DNA of 64,000 nucleotides. Source: Dendrocalamus latiflorus (Eukaryota; Streptophyta; Magnoliopsida; Poales; Poaceae). Positions 34,435-46,340 of the stretch are shown here, one piece after another; within the stretch, counting starts at the first letter, position 1; each line of letters begins with the position of its first letter. The position numbers and the translations under genes are program-made. Below the pieces are notes generated by a model that was not told the DNA's origin, did no database searches, and saw only the letters and a list, made by a program, of their open reading frames with translations. The stretch is from assembly GCA_017311315.1 (NCBI GenBank), contig CM029654.1, positions 10,103,448-10,167,447 of the forward strand, given 5' to 3'.

Positions 34435-35340
34435 GATCTGCAGAACCCACTCAGCAAGAAATTAGCACTTTCAATATTTTATTTGGTGATGCCCAATCAA
34501 GGGGCAGCTACTCATTGCCGGGATGCATCCCATGATCTCGCTTTATCCGGTGGCCTTGATGGGTTTGCAATTTCCCAAAAGATTTGGCTGCTGGGTTGGT
34601 GGGGTTCATGTGACCCTAAACCCCTAACAAATAATTACCCTGCACCCCCCCCCCCCCCCCCCCCCCGGGGGGCATGAAGCCCTTGCAGCCAGCTCAGGTT
34701 CTCACCCTTTCCCCATTCTGATGACTTTTAGGCTGAGTTCCCAGAAGGCTACCCTAATTGGAGAATGTTACCCTAATTGGAAGATGCCTTTATGCGGGGA
34801 TAGTGCTGGGGAATAACGTACTACAAATATTAGAATGACGAGAAAATGAGCCCTAGCGCCGTTGTCTCCTATAGAAAATGAGCTGTTTATTGTGAAATCT
34901 AGGGCTCCAAACTTGTAGATAAAGAACTCTCGCACCTAATTGTTGGGACATTTTCAAAAGAGAAAATAGAATTTCATCAAAAAAAAAAAGACTCAGATGT
35001 AGTATACGGCTAGTTTAGTCACAGTGTTTTATGGCGCCATGCTGTAGTACAGCAGTGGGATCTCTGAAATATCTAAGGAATCGATGCTCACACGCTCTTC
35101 ACCTTTACCATTATTTAACTCGTACGATAAGCATGATGCTAATATTCCCCCTTCCTCAATTTGGGCTCGCTTATTTGCGTTTAAACTTCTGATTTTTGGC
35201 TTACTTTTTTTACTATTCTTAAATTTCATCCTTTTTTGGCTATTTAGCTTTTTTGAGCTTTTTATCCGTCCTTTTTTTTCCATATTCGTTTGCATTGTCC
35301 AGGATGGGCTAACTTGTTTTTTCCACTTTTAAATTTAGTT
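34435..35340. other. No gene recognised; poly-C/poly-G junction inside
   Basis: Open frames at 34483-34677 (+), 35029-35295 (-) and 35084-35332 (+) are not domain-bearing. The notable feature is the homopolymer at 34645-34672. Confidence 0.5.
34645..34672. repeat. C(22)G(6) homopolymer junction
   Basis: 22 C followed directly by 6 G. It can fold on itself and form i-motif or quadruplex structure. Such runs are also classic sequencing-error sites, so the length is uncertain. Confidence 0.7.
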
Positions 35341-35640
35341 ACACCAAATAAGCCACCATCAGTTATAGTGTAATTTTAACCATAAGTCAGCTTATTTTAG
35401 ACTAACCAAGCGACACCTTGATCACTTTAAGATTAGGCAAAGCAAACATATTGTTAGTTAATCGCACAGGGTGCTGTAATGTGCACACCTTCATTGTTCC
35501 AAGTGACAACATACGGACTGTTCACGTACCTAGCCCGGTAGTGACTCTTTTAAAAAAATTTGATACCCTGGCACATTTTTTGACAAAAATATACACCTCC
35601 CGAGCTCGGTAGACGCAGTATTTGACATGTGTCACCTGTC
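35341..35640 (+). repeat. Direct repeat A, copy 1
   Basis: Matches 40562-40865 in the same orientation. Shared text includes GATCACTTTAAGATTAGGCA, TGTTCCAAGTGAC, TAGCCCGGTAG and GACGCA...GACA.ATGTCA. Copies are about 85 percent alike by eye. Probably dispersed copies of one repeat family. Confidence 0.8.
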
Positions 35641-37185
35641 ACACCACCGTAGCTCAATAGGAGGCAGTACATGTGGCAAGGCGAGCTAGCGCAGGAGGCA
35701 TACATGGCACAACAGGCTAGACGTTGCCGAGCTGGTGCAACTCGGCTGGCCTAACGAGCGCCCCCAGCTCAACAGGAGCCTTCGCTAACGGGCAGTGCAA
35801 AAAACAAGGGTGGCAAAAAACTCGTTAAATCGATTCAAAATTGCTTCAATTGGCAAACTATATGTAAAATAATATTAAATAAAACTATGCCAATTTTGAA
35901 AAATCTCGATAAGACGAGGATGGGGATTCACCTAGCCGGGAGAACTCGGGGACTGGGGCACTCAATTGTAACAACGGCTCTGAAGCACCACACGGTAAAT
36001 TTAGTATTTTTTTGTAACTAGGTGAATCCTCGTGCAAACTAGTTGAAAATGCGTGCTTTGATACACATTAAGAAATCGTATTATGTTTTGTTCGTGTGTG
36101 GGTAGAAATTTTTTTAGAAAGGTGCAAGAGAGTTCAGAGGGGTAGATGAACCACCACCACAAACTTCCTGTATTAAGTAATAAAGATACGTTATTGCAAA
36201 TAGTTATCGTAATGGACTATGTATAGGCCAACAAAGCAGTTCGTAATAAATATGCGAATTACATGGCACATAGGGTTTGGTTAGATGCATATGTTTGCCT
36301 CACTATTCGTACGATATAAGTGGAAACATGCGTGAATCCTCAACTCCAACTATAGCTAAGATACATATGAGCTTTTTCGAAGCTATTTTTGCAGTTAGTC
36401 GTTGTACACATTTGGGTCCATCGATACCTTTCCCTTCTCTCCTACGCGGGCTTTAACCCTCGCGACCCGGGCCTAGTACTCGGTTCCTATAGCTTGTGTA
36501 GGTTTTCCCCAGTCGAAGATAACCTAGCACTCAGTGGGGGCTTCAGAGACCACCGATGCCTTACTCTTGTCCTTTCCGCTGTCATCTGGGGTGTAAGGTT
36601 TTATGTGAATCTCTCAGGCTCCATCGGGTAGTTAAGCATGTATTTTTGCTCGATGAATGTCCTGTCATATATATATTCGGGTTGTCTATCCACTAGAAGA
36701 AGTAGCTGCGCTCAATCCTTTGCCGACATGGACGGAGTGGGTTAGAGATGTGCGAAATAAAACATACAATGTGACATAGCAAATACGTGCTTACAAGAAC
36801 TTCGGCGCACGTGTAGTGAGCCCAGCCGGTGATTGCCGAGTGTGTGAACTAAATGATATGTGCTAGATTACCACAATCGCACTATGGTCACGGAAACTCC
36901 GATGGCGGGGGTGCATTCTTGCAAGAATTATATATCGGGGTGTGAATCCTTCTTCTTGGCCACCTACTTCCACTTGCGAAGCATCTCTCCATAGTTTGAC
37001 ATCCCTACCAGCGGCACGGTGATGTCTTTATCCATCTTCTCTTCTCTCTCCTGTTTCCCTATTTTTGAGATCAGCTCAATCAGAGTCTTGGGTTTGGTCA
37101 TGGGGGCTGACCAGATTTTATAGACGATCTATGTGCATTGCTCAGGAGTAAAGCTTGAACACATTGTCATTTCACGGGGGAAAAT
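35641..37185. other. No gene recognised
   Basis: 35641-35800 is GC-rich and resembles the inner ends of the MULE-like element at 19050-19250. 36389-36631 has an open frame without a domain. The GGGTGAATCC words near 35920, 36020 and 36950 may mark repeat borders. Confidence 0.45.
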
Positions 37186-37189
37186 TGGT

Positions 37190-37445
37190 AGGTGTTGTCA
37201 AATCACTAGAAAAACTGGTGCGTGCTATCCGCTGGCTATGAAAAGATGGTACATGTTGTCAAATCACTGGAAAAACTGGTGCATGTTGTCCACTCGTTGT
37301 AATGCGTGCTGTCCACTCATAGGGAATAGCCAGTAAGTATTGTCAAATCACTAGAAAAACCAATGTGTGCAGTTCACTCATTGCGGAAAGTTGTTACGTA
37401 TTGTCAAATCAGTAAAAAACTGGTGCATGTTGCCCACACACTAAT
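37190..37445 (+). repeat. Four copies of a ~30-bp motif in a short array
   Basis: TTGTCAAATCACTAGAAAAACTGGTGCATG-like units start near 37196, 37257, 37340 and 37400, spaced about 62, 83 and 60 bp, with TGTCCACTC/GTTCACTCA words between. Diverged minisatellite. Confidence 0.7.
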
Positions 37446-37730
37446 ATCTCAAGAAAGGATTCTAAGAACCAAGCGAATAAAAAAGACAAAAAAAAACCAC
37501 AAGGCCTAAGATGGCTACATAACATTTATAATATTTTTGTCATGTTACACATGGCACCTAGAACGTGCTCTGCTATGTGGATATAATACATTCTATGTCT
37601 ACTTTCTAGTACATGGGTGAACTAGAGCGAGAACGAGAGCTACTGTAGCTGGCTGAGCTAGAGCAACTGCAGCCTCGGCTGGTTTCTCCAATGTTAAGGA
37701 CAATCGGTAGGCTGAGGGCGCTGCACGCTC

Positions 37731-38255
37731 TTACGCGTGCTGCTCCTCAGGGATAGTACTTTGGTGGGGATGATGGGGGTCCAGTTGGGATGGTAGGGGT
37801 CCAAGGGGAGTTGGAGCGTGGACCGCTACTGCTACTGTAGTCCACTCGATCTCGGTGATTGCGACATCTCTCTCACGCTCCACTATAGCCAGGGTCTTCT
37901 CGCACTTGGCGAGTAGAGCGCGGAGATTGTTGGCCTCGCTATAGCTGGCGGTGAGGAACTGGTAGAGGTTCGAGATCTCCTCTAGAGCCTTAGTGTAGGT
38001 GGCTTCCATAACTCTAGTAAGCTGGACCTGGTAGGCTAGGAGTGAGTCATCCTCGGAGTCGGGGACCAATGTCTTGCCGTAACATGCTTCTTCCCGGAGA
38101 GATGGATAGTAGTGAAATAGGGGGGTCAGCATGGCAGCCTCGTGGATCTCGCACAGGTGAGCATAACCCAAGCGGGCGATGTCTTGAAGTGCATCGGTGA
38201 AAATGTTCCTAAGGAACTCTGTGCGGAAGATGCAGGGGTGTGCTCACCTTCCCTT
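37731..38255 (-). pseudogene. Unknown coiled-coil protein remnant
   Basis: A minus-strand frame from about 38255 (upstream of the first ATG at 38171) reads FLRNIFTDALQDIARLG, then AHLCEIHEAAMLTPLFHYY, SLREEACYGKTLVPD and a long heptad-like helix (YTKALEEISNLYQFLTASYS ... LRALLAKCEKTLAIVERERD) before a Pro/His-rich tail. The amino-acid pattern looks truly coding, but I do not recognise the family. No start with a promoter is seen, and the upstream DNA has a direct repeat (CTCTGCATGGGTGAAGTAG at 38279 and 38399). A gene fragment carried by a transposon is the likeliest reading. Confidence 0.45.
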
Positions 38256-38259
38256 GCAT

Positions 38260-39119
38260 ACAGACCTCTCCTTCGTCCTCTGCATGGGTGAAGTAGTCCC
38301 ACCTCCTTCCTGGGTCTTCCGTCCTGTGAATATGGGACAGTGCTAGAAACGTAGGTACTGCATTAGTTCACACAGTATGTCGACGATATCTCCTTCATCC
38401 TCTGCATGGGTGAAGTAGTCCCATGCCCCAATGCTATTTGATCCGACCGTCTACAGTTGAACATGAGGGCATTAGTAACAATTTAAAGATATAATGAAGC
38501 TTCTGCATTTTAGCTTAGGGAAATAAGACCAGAACCTTAGATAACGGCCATTCTGTAATCGCGTGAGAGCAAAAAATATATACGTGCGGATATACGTAAA
38601 AATATTTTAGCTATTTTTCTGGCCCATATTTATGCAGCTATTTATAATAAATAAACATGGCTACTCACAAAAACACACCAGTCAACAAAAATGGCTATCT
38701 AGTGCATTCCACATTGCAAAATCATAATTACACTAATAAAACGCTAACGATATATTAAGTGTATTGCTCGCATGCAAATTAAGCATAATTTTCTAAAGAT
38801 AATTACCAGCTCCACAATGCTTCTAATTACGAAGGATGGTAAATCACAGATATGTTGCCTCCCTACGTTCTCGCTCGGCAGGTAATCTCTCTTTTCTTTC
38901 CTTCCCCTCCCAAGCTGCGGTCTATCTTGCTCGGTAGCAATGCGACCGCGGGTCCCGTTTTATATGTGCACGCAAACGCAATGTAATTACCAGGCGAATA
39001 AAACGAATATAGCGTCGCATCACGTCACCGCGTCACGTTGTGCCATTAACACGGATCCCTCACGCGCTGCCGCTCCCTGTGGATTCCCTCCCACGCGCGC
39101 TTCCCACTGCATTGCGCCT
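38260..39119. other. No gene recognised; short direct repeat
   Basis: Includes a ~40-bp direct repeat (CTCCTTCGTCCTCTGCATGG-type, 38268-38310 and 38388-38430). The rest is AT-rich with no domain. Confidence 0.45.
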
Positions 39120-39395
39120 GCTTGCCGAGCTGGGATGGCTCAGCAGCAGCTTGCCGCGCAAGGGCGGCTCGACGGTGCCCGCCAGCTGTGCGTCGTTGTC
39201 CACCTGCCACGCTAGCTTGCCGAGCCACACTCTTGGTCTACTGCCGAGCTACTACGATGGCACGGCAGGTGACACGTGCCACTTATAGCGTCTTTTGAGC
39301 TCTGGAAGGAGTCTATTTTTGCAAAATAATATGCTAGCAGGCTAAAATTGAAAAAAAATCACTACAAAGTCATATATGTGAACAATTCACCACGT
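39120..39395. repeat. MULE-like terminal repeat, lone copy
   Basis: TGACACGTGCC, TTTTTGCAAAATAATATGCTAG, CAGGCTAAAATTGAAAAAAA, CACTACAAAGTCATATATGTGAACAATTC follows the same order as 21035-21161, the right end of the MULE-like element. A left mate may be the decayed text at 35560-35830. Confidence 0.6.
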
Positions 39396-39730
39396 ACATG
39401 CTCTAGGCAAAATAAACAAATATTACTCCCCACTGGCCGCTAGTCTGGCCAAACCGTTTCGTTAAGCGGCCAGTTTGCGTGCTCTCTTCAGGTCCTGGTA
39501 GGATCTGTGGTAATACTAGCGCAGAGCCATCCAAAGCCAATCAATACAATTAGAAAGTCAGAACAATCATACAATCAAACAATACAAAATATATGAATAA
39601 TTGACACAAGAGAAAAAAAGAGCACCTGCTGATATTCTTTATTAATCTTAATTAATGTGTTCATAACGAAAGCTAAATAGCCTAGTTCTTGTAGTATACA
39701 TTCTCATCTCCAACTTCAACGAGAGAGAGA

Positions 39731-40256
39731 CTTAGGCTCTAGGGATGAAAACAGATTGGATACGGATCAAATAGTATCTGAACCACATTCGTATTTGTAT
39801 TTGTAAACTAATATGGATATGAATCCAAATATTCTCAAATATAAATATGAATCAAATATTGTAACGAATACAAATTCGAATCGAATATCTACTCAATTTG
39901 GTTGGATCCAGATATCCTCATAACTTATGTAGTATGAAGACATTAATGATATTTATCCTCGTACAATCACATTTAATCATTCTAAGAAAGAGACTTAGTA
40001 TCTAGGGGTGAAAACGGATCGGATACGGATCAGATAGTGTTTGAACCACATTCGTATTTGTATTCATATTTGTAAACCAATATGGATATGAATATAAATA
40101 TTCTCAAATATAAATACGAATCGAATATTGTAACAAATACAAATTTGAATCGAATATCTACTCAATTTGGTTGGATCCGGATATCCTCATAACTTGTGTA
40201 GTATGAAGACATTAATGTCATTTTATCCTCATACAATCACGCTTAATCATTCTAAT
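39731..40256. repeat. Tandem duplication, two ~262-bp units
   Basis: GACTTAGGCTCTAGGGATGAAAAC... at 39731 and GACTTAGTATCTAGGGGTGAAAAC... at 39993 run in parallel to ATAACTT.TGTAGTATGAAGACATTAATG and TTTAATCATTCTAA. Identity is about 90 percent by eye. The GGATACGGATC/GGTTGGATCCGGATATCC words mark a common plant hAT-type repeat. Confidence 0.88.
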
Positions 40257-40561
40257 TCATTTACTTTATTTAAAAAACACGAATTCACGTTCAATTAAAA
40301 AATTTGTCTAACTAATTAGTCGTATTATGATAAAATATGTATATTGCTTTGTCGAATACGAATACGGATATGGATAGTCTGGATAAAATAACATTTTGGA
40401 TGGTAAAAGTCCATCTCATATTTGTATCCATATTTTTTTATGCGAATTCGAATACGAAGATGGTAGAAATTGTTAATCGGATGGAAAAAACCTATACTAT
40501 ATTCGCATCGTATCAAATACGATAATTGGTTAATATGAATAATTAGTATAGATTATATTCG
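40257..40561. other. Continuation of the GGATACGGAT-type repeat, AT-rich
   Basis: CGAATACGAATACGGATATGGA (40354) and AATTCGAATACGAAGATGG (40443) look like the far inverted end of the same element. Small open frames here are not genes. Confidence 0.45.
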
Positions 40562-40865
40562 CCAAATAAGCCATCATCAGCTACAGTGTAATTTCAGCCA
40601 GCTACAGTATAATTTTAGTCATAAGCCAGCTTATTTCAAACCAACCAAGTGGCACGTTGATCACTTTAAGATTAGGCAAAGCAAATGTATCGTTAGTTAA
40701 TCGCACAGGTCCCATCATGTGCACACCTTCACTGTTCCAAGTGACGACATACAGACTATCCACGTATCTAGCCCGGTAGCAACTTTTTTTTGATCTTCTT
40801 ATATATTTTTGTTAACAAAAATAGACCTCTCCTGAGCTTGGAAGACGCAATAACTGACACATGTC
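40562..40865 (+). repeat. Direct repeat A, copy 2
   Basis: Counterpart of 35341-35640. It has an additional CAGCTACAGT duplication at its start (CATCATCAGCTACAGTGTAA, CAGCCAGCTACAGTATAA). Confidence 0.8.
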
Positions 40866-41461
40866 ATCTGGGGTTGTACAGCCGAATATAGTGTTGTACA
40901 GCCGTATTCATCCATCTAGGATGCCGACTGCCGCCGCCGGATGCCGTGCGCCCGGCCGTAGTCTTCGACGTGTTTGCATCACTTCAATCTGTCCGGCTGC
41001 CGAGCCGCCGGCCATAGTCCTCGACGTGTTTGCATCACTTCAATCTCTCCGCACGTTACGGCCAACCTGGCAGCTTGATCATTGCGCGGTAAGATCAATT
41101 ATTGTCAAATTCGATCTTTTTGTATCCTCATCATCAGATTCCTTGCTGTCTGTTTCATGTTCTGCAGAGAGAGATCACAAGTCACAATCAAAGCATGCAG
41201 ACAGAGGTTAGGTCGTGTATTGATCAAAGGTTTTATGCTGCTCTTGTTACATCCTGTTTTACTTGGTCGATAGAATGCAGATTTGAGTAGAAAGATTTTA
41301 GATCACACTTCAATAAGCTGTGCTTTGGATCCCCATGTTCCTATGCTGAAACCTCTATGAAACAATCTTGCTAAAGGACCCTGTAAAAAGTTTTAAGTTT
41401 CATTACTAAAGAACATAGTAATTGTCTATTGATGTGCTGTAATTAAATGGGCACAAATAGC
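40866..41461. other. No gene recognised
   Basis: Contains a duplicated 30-bp segment (TCGACGTGTTTGCATCACTTCAATCT at about 40968 and 41023). The open frame 40861-41211 has no domain. Confidence 0.45.
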
Positions 41462-41685
41462 TAATACTACAGAAAGTGACATCACAGACGGTTCAAAACC
41501 GCCATCACAGACGGTTTCAGAACCGTCTGAATTTATGTGTTTGTTATAACATGTGGTTATCACAGACGACACTCATACCGTTTGTGATAAGTTACAACAT
41601 AGACGGTTTTTGAAAACAACTGTCTATGATATGTTTGCTATCACAGACGGCTATTAAAAAGCCGTCTGTGATATTTTACATATTA
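41462..41685 (+). repeat. Left subterminal repeats of the large CACTA
   Basis: TCACAGACGGTT occurs directly and inverted (AACCGTCTG, GCCGTCTGTGAT) at least six times, creating hairpins such as ATCACAGACGGCT / AGCCGTCTGTGAT (41640-41674). The array is cut by the Helitron and resumes at 46351. Confidence 0.88.
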
Positions 41686-41710
41686 CTAGTTGCATGTCCG
41701 TGCGATGCAG

Positions 41711-41925
41711 AGGAAAATAAGTATTATACAGATATCACATCTTTGATAACCATAATCTAATCATTGGTGTCACAAAGGAAAATAAGTATCATACAAATAT
41801 CACATCTTTGATAACCATAATCTAATCATTGGTGTCACAAAGGAAAATAAGTATCATACAAATATCACATCTTTGATAACCATAATCTAATCATTGGTGT
41901 CACAAAGGAAAATAGAATTAGTTTC
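41711..41925 (+). repeat. 65-bp tandem repeat, three units
   Basis: AGGAAAATAAGTATCATACA starts at 41711, 41776, 41841 and (partial) 41906: exact 65-bp spacing. Units are nearly identical; the first has TATTATACAG instead of TATCATACAA. It lies just inside the Helitron 3' end. Confidence 0.95.
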
Positions 41926-42611
41926 AGTCATGTTGCTTTTAGTATGTTTGGCTACTGCACCAAATTTCCTTGATCGATGAGAACTTTGCTCTGGGCTTAT
42001 ATCAAACTTGCTTTTCTAGTTATCAAATGGTTCATAGGATTATAGCTCTGGAATCGATAGGAGTGGAATGTGAACATGAGGACATAAGGTAACTGATTCA
42101 CAATGTGAATTTTGAAATGCACAGAATAACTCGTCGTAGAAGCTCAAATGAAATGCTTAGAAAAGTCAAGAGCTGAAGCAAAATTCTTATAGATCCAACT
42201 GCCGAGTAGTTATCTTTGTCGGCAAACTCACATATGTGATACATACTATCAAATGTGATCTCAAACTGAACATTGAACATCAATTTTATCTTATGTCATC
42301 ATGTATAAAGCAAAGTATACATGTTCACACTCGTAAATAAATCAAATTAGAACACACAACGGAACACTAAACTTTACATAAATAACAATATTTTCCTTTA
42401 ACACATATAGCGAATCAACCAATTAAAAGATGGTGATACATACATACACATGCACATAAGCATCACATTAGTGAAGCATGATAGAACAAGCACCACATAT
42501 GACAACTATATACAAAAATGGTAGTAAACAATATTTTTTTGTAGTATACTTAATTTATAAATAACTGTCTGACCATCTTGGAAAATAACAAATGACAGCT
42601 ATGTATAAAAA

Positions 42612-44543
42612 TGGTCGTAAGTTGGAAGCCGTCGACTATCGCGCGTGATCGTAGATCGAAAGCAGGCGACTATCGCTAGTCGTCATAAGTATTCAGTAAT
42701 TGACCATTGATCGTGGTCCTAAATCGGGAGCTTTCGACCATGGCTTGTGGTCGTACATCGAAAGACCTCAACCACACCTTGTGATCGTAAGTCAGAAGCC
42801 ATCAAGGACACCTTGTGGTCATAAGGCGGAACACCTCGACCAGCGCTTGTGGCCAAGTCGGAAGACATCGACCATACCTCGTGGTCGTAAGTCGGAAGCC
42901 ATCGATCACACCTCGTGGTCATTAATCGGAAGCCGTCGATCACACCTCGTGGTCGAAAGTCAGAAGCCATCGACCATTACCTGTGATTGTAGGTCAGGAG
43001 TGGTCGACCTTCGCTGGTAGTCGTATGTTGGCAGTGAACGACCATCGATCATGGTCCTAAATCGAGAGCCTTCGACCAGGGCTCATGGTCTTAAGTCGGA
43101 AGATATCAACCACACCTCGTGGTCGTAAGTCGAAAGACATCGAGGACACTTCCTGGTCGGAAGTCAGAAGACATTGACCACACCTGGTGGTCGTATGTCG
43201 GAAGCCATCAATCACACCTTGTGGTCATACGTTAGAATACATCGACCATCGCTCGTGATCGTAAGTCGGAAGCCCTTGACCACACCTCGTGGTCATAAGT
43301 CAGAATACATCAACCATCGCTCGTGGTCGTAAGTCAGAAGACGTCAACCACACCTCGTGGTCATAAGTCAGAAGCCTTCAATCACACCTCGTGGTTGTAA
43401 GTCGGAAGCCATCAATCACACCTCGTGGTCATAAGTCAGAAGGCGTCAACCATCGCGCATGATCGTAGGTCGGGAGCGGGTGACCATCGCTAGTCATCAT
43501 AAGTATTCGGCGGTCGACCATTGATCATGGTCGTACGTCAGCAGACATCGGCCACACCTCATGGTCATAGGTCGGGAGCCCTTGAGCACACCTCGTCCTT
43601 GTATGTCGGAAGCCATTGAGGACACCTCGTGGTCGTATGTTGGAAGCCCTCGAGCACACCTCGTGGTCGTAAGTCAGAAGCCATCGAGGACACCTCGTGG
43701 TCGTATGTCGGAATACATCGACCATCACTTGTGGTTGTAAGTTAGAATACATCGACCATCACACGTTATCGTAAGTCGAAAGCCCTCGACCACACCTCAT
43801 TTTTATAAGTCGGAATACATCAACCATCGCTCGTGGTCGTAAGTCGGAAGACATCGACAACACCTCATGGTCGTAAGTTGGAAGCCATCGACTATCGCGT
43901 GTGATCGTAGGTTGGGAATGGGCGACCATCCCTGGTGGTCATAAGTAGGCAACGGTCGACCATCGATCGTGGTCGTAAGTTGGAAGACCTCGACCACACT
44001 TCGGGGTCGTAGGTCGGGAGGCATCGATTGCACCTCATCAAATGTCGAAAGTCATCGAGGACACCTCGTGGTCGTACGTCAACAGACATCGACCATACCT
44101 CATGGTCATAAGTTGGAATCCATCGACTACATATCATGGTCATGAGTCGGAAGCCCTCGACCACACCTTATGGCCGTACATCAGCAGACATCGACCACAC
44201 CTCGTGGTCGTAAGTTGGAAGCCATCGACCGCACATTGTGGTCGTAAGTCGGAAGCCCTCGACCACACCTTGTGGTCGTAAGTCAGAAGCCGTCAACCAT
44301 CATGCGTGATTGTAGATCGGGAGTGGTGAACCATCACTTGTGGTCGTACATTAGCAATGGTCGACCATCGATCATGGTCCTAAATCGGAAGCCTTCGACC
44401 AGGGCTCGTGGTCGTAAGTCGGAAGACATCGAGGACCTCATGGTCATAAGTCGGAAGACGTTGACCATCGCGCGTGATCATAGACCGGGAGCTGTCGACC
44501 ATCACGTGTGATCATAGGTCGAGAGCCATCGACCATAACCGCT
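42612..44543 (+). repeat. 34-bp minisatellite, ~57 units, with higher-order structure
   Basis: The unit is of the form TGGTCGTAAGTCGGAAGCCA plus TCGACCACACCTCG, repeated with a constant 34-bp step. Many units hold CGACCAC-ACCTC-GTGGTCG, a 7-bp perfect stem with a 5-nt loop across the unit junction. A distinctive block (GCGTGATCGTAGGTCGGGAG...GACCATCGATCATGGTC) recurs near 42643, 42982, 43457, 43899 and 44303, that is every 10, 14, 13 and 12 units. Because 34 is not a multiple of 3, open frames over it have a 102-bp codon period and are not genes. Confidence 0.96.
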
Positions 44544-45170
44544 ATGACCACGGCCACGGGTGCTACAACTACGACTATAACCATTACGACCATGGCCACA
44601 GGTGCTACGACTATGACCATGGTCGCTACGACCATGACCATGCATCAAGAGACACCTATACTTACTCTTATACACATACGCTTACAAACTCTTACACACT
44701 TTGGCTCGTAAGATCGAGTCTTTATTTAGAATACATAGATAATTATACACACATATGCTTACAGACTTACATACTCCGATTTGTAAGATCGGGTCTTTAT
44801 TTTGGATACATAGATACATACATAATTATACAAGACACACATATACTTACTGACTCTTACATATTATGACTTGTTAGAGTCAGATGCTACTTATGTACAC
44901 TATATCGTGGAGTGACAGTGAAGAAAATTTGATGGAGCTATGACCATGGCCATAGGCGCTACTACTACGACCATAACTTCTACGACCACAGCTACTCTTG
45001 GTCGTAACGACTACACACAAACTGCGGCTGTTCTGATAACACACATTGGTCATAACGACTTAACACACATTGGTCATAGCAACCGTACACACAAACTAGT
45101 CGTAACGACCATGGCGTATCAACTCAAAGCTTTGACCATAGTGCATCTAATCAACTCGAAGTTTTGACCA
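44544..45170 (+). repeat. Degenerate TACGACCATGGCC-type short repeats
   Basis: CTACGACCATGGCCACAGGTG-like words recur (44540-44645 and 44940-45110), evidently related to the GACCA core of the 34-bp unit. Between them a ~78-bp unit is repeated twice (CACACATATGCTTACAGACT ... AAGATCGGGTCTTTATTT, about 44690 and 44750). Confidence 0.75.
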
Positions 45171-45234
45171 CGGTTCATCATCTCGATGCTTCAACCACGG
45201 ATTCTTACTTACTCGAAGTGTTCGACTGCAAATA

Positions 45235-45350
45235 CCGTAGCTTCGACTGGTGCTACGACCATGGCTTCGGGGACTGCTTCGACCATGCCTTCGAGTGTGG
45301 CTTCGACCATGGCTTCGGGGACTGCTTTGACCATGCCTTCAAATGTGGCT
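45235..45350 (+). repeat. 54-bp tandem duplication
   Basis: TTCGACCATGGCTTCGGGGACTGCTT...CCATGCCTTCGAGTGTGGC occurs at about 45246-45300 and again at 45301-45354, with few substitutions. Related to the GACCATGG words. Confidence 0.85.
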
Positions 45351-45479
45351 TTGACCACTTACAAATCATCAAGAATAACAAAAACCTCACCTTGCAAACA
45401 CACATAGAGCATAAAGGAATCATCAGCACCATTGCAGCAAAGTCGCAAGGCATATGCACCGAGTAGCTAGCTGATCGAG

Positions 45480-46340
45480 AGAGGAAAAAAAAATCTATGG
45501 GCCTCTCCAAGCAGAGCGACGACCAGCTTAGGAGATTAAAATCGCCAGACGGTGCGATGGGCTCCGAGCGAAGAGCACGAGGAGGTAGAGAGGCTCACCG
45601 GGCAAGCGACCGCTGGGCAGCGATAGGGGGAGAGCCACATGGGCGGGCACAGGAAGAGGAAGTCGTCGCTACCGTGCAGCACCGAGCAATGATAGCAGCA
45701 GGGGCGTGTGCAGCAAGGGGAGGAGAACTGTGGTGACGCAACACGGTGGGGGGTGGGGCGAGGAGGGAGCAAGGGGTGGCCATCGGATCCAATGGCTGCC
45801 GTCTACGAGTGTCCGTCTCTCGGATCCACCGGCCGCTATCGATCGCTGCCTTCTAGATCGACTGGCTGCTGTCGCCGAGCATGCCTCTCGGATCCACTAG
45901 CCACCATTGCTGAGCGCCCTTCTCTCCGATCCACTGACTGCTGTCGCCGAACGTCGTGCTGTCGAATCGCTTCTCCGCACTATTCATGTAGCGAAAAATC
46001 TTGGTTGGAAGGGCAATGGGAGATGGGACGACGGCAGTGGGGAGAGGCCTAGTGGCCAGTGAGGAGGGAGAGGGGAGATGGGGGTGGTGGCGGTGGGGAG
46101 ATGCCCGATGGGCGGCGAGGAGGGAGAAGGGAGATGAGGTGACAGGTCTGCAAGGGAGAGAGCATGGGAAAGAGATCTGTAGAGAATGAGAGAACAGAAT
46201 AACCGAAGGTGGAAGTGGAGAGGAGGGAACGTTAGCGAGGGAGAGGGGGATATAGATGGTCAAGATTCATGTGTTTAGATCGGACGGCTAAGAAGAGAGG
46301 AGAGAGAATGCACCGACGACCGCTAACTCCTCTTTATATA
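45480..46340 (-). other. GC-rich 5' part of the Helitron, possible captured gene piece
   Basis: An abrupt composition change; on the plus strand it is G/A-rich (GGAGGGAGAAGGGAGATG), so the minus strand is a CT-rich leader-like sequence. GATCCACTGGCCGC/GATCCACTGACTGC-type words repeat four times (45820-45950). Open frames exist on both strands without any domain. A captured promoter/first exon is an inference. Confidence 0.45.

Noticed and set aside
42612..44543. The 34-bp array considered as a CRISPR-like array
   Set aside because: Units are contiguous with no unique spacers, have no cas genes and lie in plant nuclear DNA; it is a minisatellite.
42700..44869. Open frames of 75-131 codons over the minisatellite
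   Set aside because: The 34-bp period stays open by repetition; no conserved domain.
45497..46263. Several 60-136-codon frames in the Helitron GC-rich part
   Set aside because: Low complexity, both strands open, no splice-consistent domain.
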